Of a stretch of DNA of 64,000 nucleotides, positions 8,264 to 16,387 are shown in pieces. The notes under the pieces are model-generated. The model saw only the letters and a program-made list of their open reading frames with translations. It ran no database searches and was not told where the DNA came from. Numbering within the stretch: the stretch's first letter is position 1; each line of letters starts with the position of its first letter. Location: NCBI RefSeq assembly GCF_004916975.1, contig NZ_STGQ01000001.1, positions 2,839,939 to 2,903,938 on the forward strand. The letters run 5' to 3'. This DNA is from Paenibacillus dokdonensis (GTDB lineage Bacteria > Bacillota > Bacilli > Paenibacillales > Paenibacillaceae). Both the position numbers and the translations under genes were made by a program.

Positions 8264-9637
8264 ATGAAACCATTTGGAAAGAAATCATTGGCCATGCTCC
8301 TGCTGTCCTGCATGATGCTGGTTGCATCGGGCTGCGGCTCGAAAGCAGCGGACACCAAAGAGGATACGGCTGCTGCCGCCGAAGCTCCGGCAAAACAGGA
8401 AGATCCCATCAAAGTCGTATGGTGGCATTCCATGAGCGGAGATGTGGGAAAAGCAGCTCAGCAGCTGGTGGATGAATTCAATGCCGGACATAAGGACATC
8501 GTTGTACAGGCCGAATATCAAGGTAAATACGATGAGAGTCTGAACAAGCTTAAAGCTTCACTCGGTTCTGACAGTGGCCCTTCCTTGATTCAGGTATACG
8601 AAATCGGCAGCCGCTTCATGATCGACAGCAAGGCAATCACTCCCGTTCAACAGTTTATTGATGCCGACAAATATGACACTTCTACGCTCGAACCTAATAT
8701 TTTGAACTACTATACATTTGATAGCAAACTGTATTCTATGCCATTTAACACTTCGAACCCTATCCTCTACTACAATAAGGACGCCTTCAAAGCAGCGGGA
8801 TTGGATCCTGAAAAACCTCCAGCTACATATGAAGAAGTGGCGGAAGCAGCTAAAAAACTGACCAAACCAGGTCAAGCCGGCGGTTCCTTTGCCATCTATG
8901 GCTGGTTCATGGAGCAGTTGTTTGCTAATCAAGGTGCTGAGCTCCTGGATAACGGAAACGGACGTACGCAGCCAGCGGCTTCCTCTCTCCTGAGCAGTGA
9001 TGCCGGCGTTAAAACACTCGACTGGTGGAAGAAGATGGTGGATGAGAAATCCATGCTCAATCTCGGCCGTAAAACCGATGATACTTCCAAAGCCTTTGCT
9101 GCGGGTCAAATCGCCATGACGCTTGATTCTACAGCATCCCTGCGCAGCATTGTAAAATCTGCCGATGGCAAGTTTGAGGTTGGTACGGGCTTCCTGCCAA
9201 AAGCGGATGCGAATGTCAAAGGCGGAGTCATCGTTGGCGGAGCGAGCAACTGGATTCTGAATAACCGTCCTGAAGCTGAACAAAAGGCAGCTTGGGAATT
9301 TATCAAGTTTTTGGCTGAACCTAAATCTCAAGCAGAGTGGCATATCAATACAGGTTACTTTCCCATCACGCAAAAAGCATATGACGAGCAAATCGTCAAA
9401 GACAATATGACCAAATATCCGCAGTTCCAAACAGCCGTAGACCAGCTTCACCAAACCGAACCTAATCTAGCGACACAAGGAGCTGTAATGGGCGTATTCC
9501 CAGAAGCTAGACAACTGACAGAAACAGCCATTGAAGAAGTGTTGAACAGCAAAAAAACATCCAAGCAAGCGCTCGATGATGCGGCCAAAGCGATTACAAG
9601 CAAAATTGAAGAGTATAACAAAACCGTTAGCAAATAA
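8264..9637 (+). CDS. Sugar ABC transporter substrate-binding lipoprotein (UgpB/family 1)
   Basis: A 457-residue extracellular solute-binding protein of family 1 and the ligand-capturing part of the importer formed with the two upstream permeases. The lipoprotein signal ends at lipobox ASGC (Cys about 24), then an Ala/Glu-rich linker. Conserved features include IKVVWWHSMSGDVGKAAQQL at the start of the mature domain, LYSMPFNTSNPILYYNKDAF, and WEFIKFLAEPKSQAEWHINTGYFP in the C-terminal lobe. These resemble glycerol-3-phosphate binding protein UgpB, but the true substrate is not known. A GGGAGAG ribosome-binding site precedes ATG and a strong terminator follows. Confidence 0.9.
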   Translation: MKPFGKKSLAMLLLSCMMLVASGCGSKAADTKEDTAAAAEAPAKQEDPIKVVWWHSMSGDVGKAAQQLVDEFNAGHKDIVVQAEYQGKYDESLNKLKASLGSDSGPSLIQVYEIGSRFMIDSKAITPVQQFIDADKYDTSTLEPNILNYYTFDSKLYSMPFNTSNPILYYNKDAFKAAGLDPEKPPATYEEVAEAAKKLTKPGQAGGSFAIYGWFMEQLFANQGAELLDNGNGRTQPAASSLLSSDAGVKTLDWWKKMVDEKSMLNLGRKTDDTSKAFAAGQIAMTLDSTASLRSIVKSADGKFEVGTGFLPKADANVKGGVIVGGASNWILNNRPEAEQKAAWEFIKFLAEPKSQAEWHINTGYFPITQKAYDEQIVKDNMTKYPQFQTAVDQLHQTEPNLATQGAVMGVFPEARQLTETAIEEVLNSKKTSKQALDDAAKAITSKIEEYNKTVSK

Positions 9638-9645
9638 GCAGCACC

Positions 9646-9685
9646 AAGCACCCCTTCCATTTTTCTAATGAAGGGGTGCTTTTAT
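9646..9685 (+). terminator. Terminator of the sugar importer operon
   Basis: A perfect 12-bp stem, AAGCACCCCTTC with GAAGGGGTGCTT, separated by a 12-nt loop and followed by TTTAT. It starts 9 nt after the binding-protein stop codon. Confidence 0.88.
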
Positions 9686-9693
9686 ATTCATTA

Positions 9694-9721
9694 AGTTTAC
9701 ATAATATTTATTATGTTTTTT
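9694..9721. repeat. 28-bp dyad motif, site A
   Basis: Left arm AGTTTACATAA, spacer TATTTA, right arm TTATGTTTTTT. The left arm is the exact complement of the TTATGTAAACT arm of the B. subtilis dif site, and the inner six bases of the arms are complementary. Related sites occur at 16360, 34569 and 47703. This copy overlaps the last codon of the convergent P-loop gene. Function unknown. Confidence 0.4.
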
Positions 9722-10826
9722 AATCCTCCGACAATGCTGCCGAATTCGTCAATACTTCGATTTGCTGGATAATCTGGCCCGCCAAAGCCTTCATTGCAGC
9801 CGGATCAATTGCAGTATCGTAGGCCTCCCAAACCTCATCCCGAATACGCTTCACATCCGACAAGACAGCTATTGAATTTTTCATGGAAGCTGTGTATCTT
9901 GCACGAATTTCTGCAATTTCATCTGCATATGCTTCATCCGTCCCTGCTTGAATAGCCAGCTCATATACATCAAGTATGCTGTCACCTTCACGGGTTGGGA
10001 AATGTTCATGCGGTGCCGTACTGTCGAAGATAGCAAGGCTCAGCTCTGGAAAAATGAGCATATCCAGGCTGTTCGGATCAAAACCACAGTGATAGATTTC
10101 TGTATCGATGCCCCGGGTTTCGGCTTCCTTAGCCAGCTTTTTGAACATCGTGGATTTGCCGGAGCCGGGACGTCCCTTCACGAAAATACGTGTCCGAAGC
10201 GATTCTGTTAAGTTAGGCACATAATCTACTGCGCCCTGCCAAGTCGCTGCCCCGAGAAAACGGTGTTTGATGATTGCTTTCTTGGAACCAACCGGGATCA
10301 GGTATTCGTCAGCGAACTCAGATGTGATCCGGTTAGCGCTGCCACGGTCTAAATTATCGATGTAGAATTTTTCCCATTCATCATGAATCCGAAGTGTTTT
10401 TAAGAAGGAATCATAGGCTTTTTTGTAGAGTACAGCCATTTCCGCGTCTTGACCTGTTGTTACGTCTTCCGCTTCCTCAAGTAAACCCTCGCGAAGAGCC
10501 TGAATGGCATCCACAATGCGTATTTCCGTTCCTTCTAGTATAGGATCCGCACTCCATGCATTTCCGTCGATGACGCCGATGCGTGCCTCTTCGAGTATAA
10601 TCCCTTCCAGCCGCTCGTTATCCAAAGTCTCATGTATATAATGCTTGGTCCATTCATTGCTTCGCCAAGCCTCTGCCAATTGAGCCAGCAGCTGAGAAGT
10701 TCCTGATCCGGTCCGCCCATTGATCACAAATACGGTATCCAATCCATTTAACACAGAATCATACAAAGTGTATAATCCTGCGGCTGTATTTCCGCGCGCA
10801 AAATAATGCTTTTCCTGACCTGCCAT
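9720..10826 (-). CDS. PRK06851-type protein with two P-loop NTPase domains
   Basis: A 368-residue cytoplasmic protein made of two P-loop halves, a family conserved in Bacilli and Clostridia with no settled function. The second half has an intact Walker A motif, GRPGSGKS (residues 218-225). The equivalent loop in the first half is GRTGSGTS (37-44), where the invariant Lys is Thr, so only the second site should bind nucleotide normally. The start is ATG behind GGAGCG. It is transcribed alone, convergent with the sugar importer. No neighbour suggests a role. Confidence 0.8.
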   Translation of the reverse strand: MAGQEKHYFARGNTAAGLYTLYDSVLNGLDTVFVINGRTGSGTSQLLAQLAEAWRSNEWTKHYIHETLDNERLEGIILEEARIGVIDGNAWSADPILEGTEIRIVDAIQALREGLLEEAEDVTTGQDAEMAVLYKKAYDSFLKTLRIHDEWEKFYIDNLDRGSANRITSEFADEYLIPVGSKKAIIKHRFLGAATWQGAVDYVPNLTESLRTRIFVKGRPGSGKSTMFKKLAKEAETRGIDTEIYHCGFDPNSLDMLIFPELSLAIFDSTAPHEHFPTREGDSILDVYELAIQAGTDEAYADEIAEIRARYTASMKNSIAVLSDVKRIRDEVWEAYDTAIDPAAMKALAGQIIQQIEVLTNSAALSED

Positions 10827-10924
10827 TCAAGTCCACGCTCCTTCATCTTCCTTAGATGCTAACACCTTATGTTATGCACGTTGTCTTTTCTGTGTGAATG
10901 CCCAGTGCATACAGCCTTTGTACG

Positions 10925-10968
10925 CAAAAAAGCAGCCCCTGACTGACTCCTTGGGAGTTAGCAGGGAC
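10925..10968 (-). terminator. Terminator of the duplicated TIM-barrel protein gene
   Basis: On the minus strand CCCTG and ACTCC pair with GGAGT and CAGGG in an interrupted stem followed by GCTGCTTTTTTGCG. It lies about 20 nt after the stop codon at 10987. Confidence 0.75.
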
Positions 10969-10986
10969 TACACCAGATTTAATATG

Positions 10987-12750
10987 TTACGGTTTGGCAT
11001 TCTTCCAGTAATCATAGGCGTGCACCAGATTGCCGGTATATGATGGTGAGTTCTCAAGCATTCCTGGCAGCTTCGCCAGCTCTGCTTCCATGTAAGACGA
11101 ACCTTCCTCAAAAAAGGTAATATGGTTGCCTTCATGACTCTCCTTCATCTCTACTGAGATTAGAATCGGCTTGCCCAGTTCATCCGCAAAAGCGATCTCT
11201 TCCTTCGACACGGTAACAATGCCGTTCGATCCGCCTGCAGTATCCCGGAAGGCCATTAATGAGACATGATCCATACGATTAATCATCCATTTGCTGAGAG
11301 AAATATCTTCGCCGGGAACCTTGTATTTATCCAGCCATACCGCCAGATCCATGCTCGCCTGCAAATTGGAATCCTTCTTTAATTCGCTGACAAAAGCGTC
11401 CAGATTAGAAGTCCATTCGGAAATGACCTCCTGCGAATCCGTTTTCCACTCCGGCAGCACATAAGGCTCAATGTCCAAATGAATACCATGGAACCGCTCA
11501 TCCCCTTGGGCAGCACGGTTATAGCCCTTTACATATTGGACCAGCTTCATCATCTTCGCCCTGTTCTCTTCCAGAGCCCAGATCGGGTGCCCTCCCATGG
11601 CATGCACTTCAATTCCGGCAGCAGATGCTTGTTTAACAAAGGATCTGTAAGCAGTAAACGGCTGCTGCAGATCAAGTCGGATATACAGCCAATTCAATTT
11701 CTTTTCTTTGGCAAAATCGAGGATCTCCTGCCCATTCTGCAGTACTTCATTGGCTTCCCAGATATATGTACCTCTAACCATTTGATCGCGGACCACCGGG
11801 TCTGGATCAGGCACTTGATCCCCTGCTCCGGGATCCGGATCAGGCTCCGGTTTCGGATCCACTTCTCCAGGTTCACTGCCCTCAGGCATGTTCTCCCAGT
11901 TACGGAAATCGTGAACGGCAATGCCTGCAAAAGACGAATAGGAACTCAGCTCATTCGATAGATTTGCAAGGGACTGGTTCATCTGCTCTTTCCCTCGTCC
12001 AAAGTAGGTCGTATGGGTCTCTCCAGGCATTTCCTTGGTATTGACGCCGACAAGAACATGCTTGCCCAGCTTGTCAGCAAGTTTAAGCTCGTCCTGAGAG
12101 AGATATACGATACCATGCTCGGAATCCACTTCATTCCGGTATGCAAGCACCGTCACATGATCAAAAGAATTCATCAGCCACTCATTCAAGCTGCCACCCT
12201 CTGAAGTGCGGATATTATCAAACCAGAATGGAATATCGATTCCAAGCTCCAGCGATGTATCCGATGCCTTGTTAAGAAAAGCCTTCAAATTGCTCTCCCA
12301 TGAAGAAATGACTGCCTCCTGATCGCTTTCCCACTGGGGAAGTACATAGGGTTCTATATCGAGATGTATGCCATCAAACCGGCTATCAGACGGTACACTG
12401 GCATTATAGTTCGTAGTCCAGTCGGCTAATCCCAGCATGCGATCCCGGTGTTCCTGAAGCGCCCATTTGGGATCTCCACCCAATGCATGAACTGCGATGT
12501 TCCCTTCATGCGCATGCTGTATAAACTTTTCATAGGTTTCCTTAGGTAAATCCCGATTGATTTGTAAGTAGATCAAATTAATGCCCTCAGTACGTGCAAA
12601 ATCAAGCAGTTGCTCTCCTCCATCCTCGATCAGTTCCGTCTGCCACACCCAAGTCGCCTTTACTCCCTGAGTCGGGGACTGAAAACCCACCAGAAGCATA
12701 GCGGCCAGAAACAGCAGACCTGCAAGCCATCGAGAATTCTTGACAATCAT
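10987..12750 (-). CDS. Secreted protein with two tandem TIM-barrel-like (glycosidase-like) modules
   Basis: A 587-residue exported protein of unrecognised family. A signal peptide (residues 1-30, hydrophobic WLAGLLFLAAMLLVGF, no lipobox) precedes two copies of a roughly 260-residue module, at about 31-295 and 328-587. They are joined by a Pro/Asp/Glu linker (PEPDPDPGAG and similar). Each copy has the same motif series: WVWQTEL or YIWEANE, VHALGGDPKWALQEHR or VHAMGGHPIWALEENR, then GIHLDIEPYVLP. The DxE in HLDIEP (Asp131 and Glu133 in copy 1) resembles the catalytic strand of GH18-like barrels, so glycan hydrolysis is possible but not shown. It is a single gene with its own terminator. Confidence 0.75.
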   Translation of the reverse strand: MIVKNSRWLAGLLFLAAMLLVGFQSPTQGVKATWVWQTELIEDGGEQLLDFARTEGINLIYLQINRDLPKETYEKFIQHAHEGNIAVHALGGDPKWALQEHRDRMLGLADWTTNYNASVPSDSRFDGIHLDIEPYVLPQWESDQEAVISSWESNLKAFLNKASDTSLELGIDIPFWFDNIRTSEGGSLNEWLMNSFDHVTVLAYRNEVDSEHGIVYLSQDELKLADKLGKHVLVGVNTKEMPGETHTTYFGRGKEQMNQSLANLSNELSSYSSFAGIAVHDFRNWENMPEGSEPGEVDPKPEPDPDPGAGDQVPDPDPVVRDQMVRGTYIWEANEVLQNGQEILDFAKEKKLNWLYIRLDLQQPFTAYRSFVKQASAAGIEVHAMGGHPIWALEENRAKMMKLVQYVKGYNRAAQGDERFHGIHLDIEPYVLPEWKTDSQEVISEWTSNLDAFVSELKKDSNLQASMDLAVWLDKYKVPGEDISLSKWMINRMDHVSLMAFRDTAGGSNGIVTVSKEEIAFADELGKPILISVEMKESHEGNHITFFEEGSSYMEAELAKLPGMLENSPSYTGNLVHAYDYWKNAKP

Positions 12751-12921
12751 AAATTCCCTCCATTCCTATGTGAGGACCTGTGAATCCTCAAATGATAAAA
12801 TGAACTAAAGCTTGCTCAAGCTATCATCTCAACTCTTTCTATCTGCTGTATATGAGATGATATGCCTTTTCTTCAGCTCAATTTTATATAGTAAACGGAG
12901 TTATTATAGCATTGATCTCAT

Positions 12922-12959
12922 AAAAAAAGATGAGCCCATGTCCTTATAGAACGGGCTCA
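12922..12959 (-). terminator. Terminator downstream of the SDR gene
   Basis: TGAGCCC pairs with GGGCTCA around a 15-nt loop, and on the minus strand it is followed by TCTTTTTTTATG. It lies about 120 nt beyond the SDR stop codon. Confidence 0.7.
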
Positions 12960-13079
12960 CCCTTTTTACTCTCTTTGGGATCTGCACAAAAGGAACTATA
13001 TCCAATTGGAAGGGTTATCCTTTTTGTCAGTGATAGAGAAATTATGGAAGGCATTAGGGCCAACTGCTCAGGAGAAAAG

Positions 13080-13829
13080 TTACGGTTCGTAAATCATTTT
13101 ACGTGTCATTCCGCCATCAACGACCAAATGTGTCCCGGTTACGAAGGTATTGTCCGGATCTGCCAAATACAGGCAAGCTCTTGCAATATCATCCGGTTTG
13201 CCTACTCTTCCCGCTGGATGCTGCTCATGATCCGTCTTTTTGAGAGATTCGTAGTTCTGCGTTTCAATCCAGCCGGGACTGATACAATTCACACGAATAC
13301 CGTCAGATCCCAGCGAGACGGCCATGGCATGGGTAAGCGCCACAATTGCACCTTTGGATGCGGCATAGGCCTCGGTATCCGGTTCAGACATTAGGGCACG
13401 TGTAGAAGCCATATTGACAACGGCTCCGGTGCCTCCATGCTTTTTCATATAAAGCGCCGCTTCTCTGGTGGCAAGAAAACAGCTTCTTACATTCGTATTT
13501 AAAATATCATCCCATTCATCGACAGAGAGCTCATATGGTGATTTCCAGCGGGATACGCCGGCGTTATTGATCAATACATCAATTTTTCCATACTCTTCCT
13601 CAGCAGTCTTCATCAACTGTTTGATATCATCTTCTTTGCGGACATCACAAGGAACAAATACAGCTTGCCCCCCTTCATTCCGGATGGCTGCCGCCGCTGC
13701 CGCTCCCTGTTCTTCGTTCAGATCACCCATGACAAGACGGGCTCCTTGTTCCGCAAAAGCTTTAGCAACACCGTAACCAATTCCCTGCGCTGCTCCAGTA
13801 ACGACCACAACAAGATCCTGATAAGCCAT
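13080..13829 (-). CDS. SDR family oxidoreductase (glucose 1-dehydrogenase-like)
   Basis: A 249-residue classical short-chain dehydrogenase. The nucleotide-binding motif GAAQGIGYG is at residues 12-20, with NNAG near 89. The catalytic Ser lies in VNMASTRA, and Tyr and Lys in YAASKGA. The PGWIETQ segment and C-terminal VVDGGMTRKMIYEP are typical of glucose 1-dehydrogenase-like members. An acidic residue in GDLNEEQ after beta-2 suggests NAD preference. The substrate is unknown. ATG follows GGAGG. The gene stands alone. Confidence 0.88.
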   Translation of the reverse strand: MAYQDLVVVVTGAAQGIGYGVAKAFAEQGARLVMGDLNEEQGAAAAAAIRNEGGQAVFVPCDVRKEDDIKQLMKTAEEEYGKIDVLINNAGVSRWKSPYELSVDEWDDILNTNVRSCFLATREAALYMKKHGGTGAVVNMASTRALMSEPDTEAYAASKGAIVALTHAMAVSLGSDGIRVNCISPGWIETQNYESLKKTDHEQHPAGRVGKPDDIARACLYLADPDNTFVTGTHLVVDGGMTRKMIYEP

Positions 13830-13962
13830 ATCTTTTTCCTCCTTGTAAACTCCAGATGCTTCTACTTTAAGTTCACCCGCGGTCTTTAATCAAGAAACAT
13901 GTATAAAAAACAAAAAAGATTACATCCCAAGGGACGCGGCCGATGATTGGAATTAATATGGA

Positions 13963-14400
13963 TTAAAACTGCCCATAATCGCGATAACGGGCTTCTGACC
14001 CAGCCTCTCTTGCAAAACGCATATTCCGCTCGAAGCCTTTAAACCGTGTTCCTTGAAATGTAAGCCGTCCCGAATCGCCTTCCGCACATAAACCGTATTC
14101 CTGCCCGTTTACGGTGAATTCCATCCGGTCGCCGCTCTCCACCTCAAAAGTAATATAATATGTCGTATTCGTGCGACTGGACATATGATCATTAGGTTCA
14201 TGATGATGATGTTGATTGATTTCAGTGCGTTTACTGACAATACGGGAATCAACGGTGAGAACAGCTTGCTTATTATTCCGCCCCCACTGCAGCAAACCTC
14301 TGCCGGCAGACAAGATGATAATACCGATAATGACTGCGAAAAAGATCGGCATGACTTTACCGAAGAAGTCAAACATCCAAAATGATGGTTCTCCTGGCAT
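13963..14400 (-). CDS. DUF2500 domain membrane protein
   Basis: A 145-residue protein with one N-terminal membrane segment (VMPIFFAVIIGIIILSAG) and a soluble C-terminal domain matching DUF2500 (AVLTVDSRIVSKRTEI, then TTYYITFEVESGDRMEFTVN and GDSGRLTFQGTRFKGFER). Function is not known for the family. A His-rich stretch, HHHHE, lies between. A GTG nine bases upstream is in frame, but GAGGGG is placed 8 nt before the ATG at 14400, so that start is preferred. Confidence 0.82.
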   Translation of the reverse strand: MPGEPSFWMFDFFGKVMPIFFAVIIGIIILSAGRGLLQWGRNNKQAVLTVDSRIVSKRTEINQHHHHEPNDHMSSRTNTTYYITFEVESGDRMEFTVNGQEYGLCAEGDSGRLTFQGTRFKGFERNMRFAREAGSEARYRDYGQF

Positions 14401-14490
14401 GCTTCTCACCCCTCTTTTGACTTTAGGCTAAGGCGATGCAAAGATTCTTAGCGGGCCTGTTCATAACATATATATGCAAGCAGTATGACA

Positions 14491-14529
14491 AAAAAACCTC
14501 CACTTCGCTTTTCAGCTTGTGGAGGTTTC
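14491..14529 (-). terminator. Terminator of the Cys-rich mini-protein gene
   Basis: A perfect 10-bp stem AAACCTCCAC with GTGGAGGTTT, followed on the minus strand by a run of T. It is about 20 nt after the stop codon. Confidence 0.82.
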
Positions 14530-14549
14530 AGGGTGAAGAGTTTGCTCTG

Positions 14550-14729
14550 TTACGCATGAACCTGATCCAGAAAGTAACGGGTCTCATCCTGCTGCTGTTC
14601 ATTTAAAGCGCCTTGTGCGCCCCAGCATTCCCTGCATTTCTCTTCTGTGTCGCAAGTGCAGGCATCCTGGCAGTCGTAGCATAATTGAAGGAAGTATTCC
14701 GTCGTTTTATCTTGATTAAAGTTTGTCAT
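14550..14729 (-). CDS. Small cysteine-rich protein
   Basis: A 59-residue acidic, cytoplasmic-looking protein with six cysteines packed in the middle: LCYDCQDACTCDTEEKCREC. The CxxC and CxC spacings suggest metal or iron-sulphur binding, or a redox role, but I do not recognise the family. GGGAG lies 8 nt before the ATG at 14729; a GTG nine bases upstream overlaps the ribosome-binding site. A strong dedicated terminator supports this as a real gene. Confidence 0.65.
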   Translation of the reverse strand: MTNFNQDKTTEYFLQLCYDCQDACTCDTEEKCRECWGAQGALNEQQQDETRYFLDQVHA

Positions 14730-14860
14730 GATTCTCACTCCCGTTGTTTTTTTAAGCTCTCCTTACACTCTTAGAGTAACATACATTGACAGGATATATT
14801 GTGATTTATTTCACATGTAATTTAAAATTTTATATTTTATTTAGAAATACGATTTTAAAT

Positions 14861-14890
14861 CAAAAAAAAAGCGGAGAACCTGAGTTCTCC
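14861..14890 (-). terminator. Terminator of the BNR-repeat lipoprotein gene
   Basis: GGAGAAC pairs with GTTCTCC around a 4-nt loop and is followed on the minus strand by GCTTTTTTTTT. Confidence 0.88.
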
Positions 14891-14896
14891 ACCCTG

Positions 14897-16189
14897 CTAT
14901 AATACGCTCCAAGTTCTTCCGCCGTCCATGGTTTGTAGAAGCCTTGAGCTTTTTTGTTCATTATTCTCGATCAGTATCCAACCAACCTGTGCAGAAGAAA
15001 ACTGCAGCTTCACAACCTCTGGATACTCCTGAAGCTTTTCCCTGAGGATCTGGTTATCCCCAACGGCAGGCCATGTCTTCCCCTGATCCACCGTGTGATA
15101 CAGTGTGCTTCCGATCAGTGCCCAACCTTCATCTTCATTAATAAATGTTGGCCGGAGATTCTGATTAAGCCCCACATTCGTGCCTAGTCCAAAATTGACG
15201 AAATTCCATGTTAGACCACTGTCCTTCGTAAAGTATGCATTATACTTCATGCTGTCTCCGACTTTACAGCCTATCGGTATCCAGCCATTCTTGCGGGCGG
15301 AGTCAAAGAACTGAGGACTGTCTGACGCATATGATACGCAGTTTTTGAATTTTTCCCTGTTGAAAAAGGCTGGTCCGGAGATCCATTTGCTTCCCCCGTC
15401 AAGCGTACGATACAGCTTGGGTTCTCCGAGCTCCTGAACCATCGTATATCCATGTAACGGATCAACAAAGGTCACCCCCAGCGTATAACCGAGATGAGGC
15501 AAAGGACTGGTAACGGTGGATTTATCCGGATTATACTCCGTATTTTGCATAATGACCTTCCAGATCGAGCCTCCATCATCGGTTCGATAGAGAACCTTTA
15601 ACTCTTTGCCGGTGGTCGAATCCTCGGAAGTCATCAGCCAGCCTCGCTGAGGCGAATCAAAAGTAAGCGCGGATACTTTATTTTTTTGAGGAATGGATGC
15701 GATATCCCAGGTTTCTCCTCCATCATTCGTATGAAGAACGATTGTTTCAGACATGCCTGATGGATCACGTATGATCCAACCATGCAACGGATCTGTAAAA
15801 TAAATATCTTTCCCATACCGCGGATTCGCCGGAAATTGCACATTCGCCGAAGGGGATATGTTCATCCAGGTCTGACCATTATCTTCAGTTACATATAAAC
15901 GCAGTTCATTGCGGGTCAATCCCCAAGCAATTCCCTTCGTCTCACTTAACAGTTGGAAGTCGGTAAGTTTGGTTTGGATCTGATATTTGCCCGAATCCTT
16001 CGTGCTTTGTTTAACCGTATCCGGAGCTACCACCGTCAAGGTCTGGCCCTGATCTGCCGTTACGTCAGCAGTATCCGTCATTGCAGGAGCCGTCTCGGAT
16101 ACCGGGGTCTGTTCCTCACTGGAAGAACAAGCACTCAAAAATACACTGAATATTAAAGTGATTACAACAAGCTGTTTGTACCATTTCAT
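14897..16189 (-). CDS. BNR/YCF48-type beta-propeller lipoprotein
   Basis: A 430-residue surface lipoprotein. The signal peptide ends at lipobox LSAC (Cys21), followed by a Thr/Glu-rich spacer. The rest repeats Asp-box-like turns typical of sialidase/YCF48 propellers: TEDNGQTWMNIS, TNDGGETWDIAS, TDDGGSIWKVI, TLDGGSKWISG, TKDSGLTWNFV, VDQGKTWPAV and MDGGRTWSVL. These motifs mark blades, not catalysis; sialidase active-site Arg triads are not evident. It probably binds a ligand or another protein at the cell surface. ATG follows GAGGAGG. Single gene with its own terminator. Confidence 0.8.
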   Translation of the reverse strand: MKWYKQLVVITLIFSVFLSACSSSEEQTPVSETAPAMTDTADVTADQGQTLTVVAPDTVKQSTKDSGKYQIQTKLTDFQLLSETKGIAWGLTRNELRLYVTEDNGQTWMNISPSANVQFPANPRYGKDIYFTDPLHGWIIRDPSGMSETIVLHTNDGGETWDIASIPQKNKVSALTFDSPQRGWLMTSEDSTTGKELKVLYRTDDGGSIWKVIMQNTEYNPDKSTVTSPLPHLGYTLGVTFVDPLHGYTMVQELGEPKLYRTLDGGSKWISGPAFFNREKFKNCVSYASDSPQFFDSARKNGWIPIGCKVGDSMKYNAYFTKDSGLTWNFVNFGLGTNVGLNQNLRPTFINEDEGWALIGSTLYHTVDQGKTWPAVGDNQILREKLQEYPEVVKLQFSSAQVGWILIENNEQKSSRLLQTMDGGRTWSVL

Positions 16190-16359
16190 TCAAGTTCCTC
16201 CTCTCCTTGAGGACAGCTTGTCCTGTCGAAAGAAAACCTCCAATTCAAATAATATAACATAATCAGGGGTTCGCGCCAGTTCAAGCCGGTGAAAGGAATG
16301 AAATACTAGTTAAATATTTATTAATAATATTAATAATTAATGTTATTATTTTTATTTTT

Positions 16360-16387
16360 TGTTTACATAATTATGTTTACGTAACTA
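16360..16387. repeat. 28-bp dyad motif, site B
   Basis: Left arm TGTTTACATAA, spacer TTATGT, right arm TTACGTAACTA. It shares ten of eleven left-arm bases with site A and overlaps the stop codon of the amino-acid permease gene. Function unknown. Confidence 0.35.

Noticed and set aside
8558..9454. 298-codon open frame on the minus strand inside the sugar-binding lipoprotein gene
   Set aside because: Antisense shadow of a conserved binding protein, with no ribosome-binding site and no domain features.
12930..13394. 154-codon plus-strand frame overlapping the SDR gene
   Set aside because: It starts inside the SDR terminator hairpin and runs antisense to the conserved SDR C-terminus; no ribosome-binding site.
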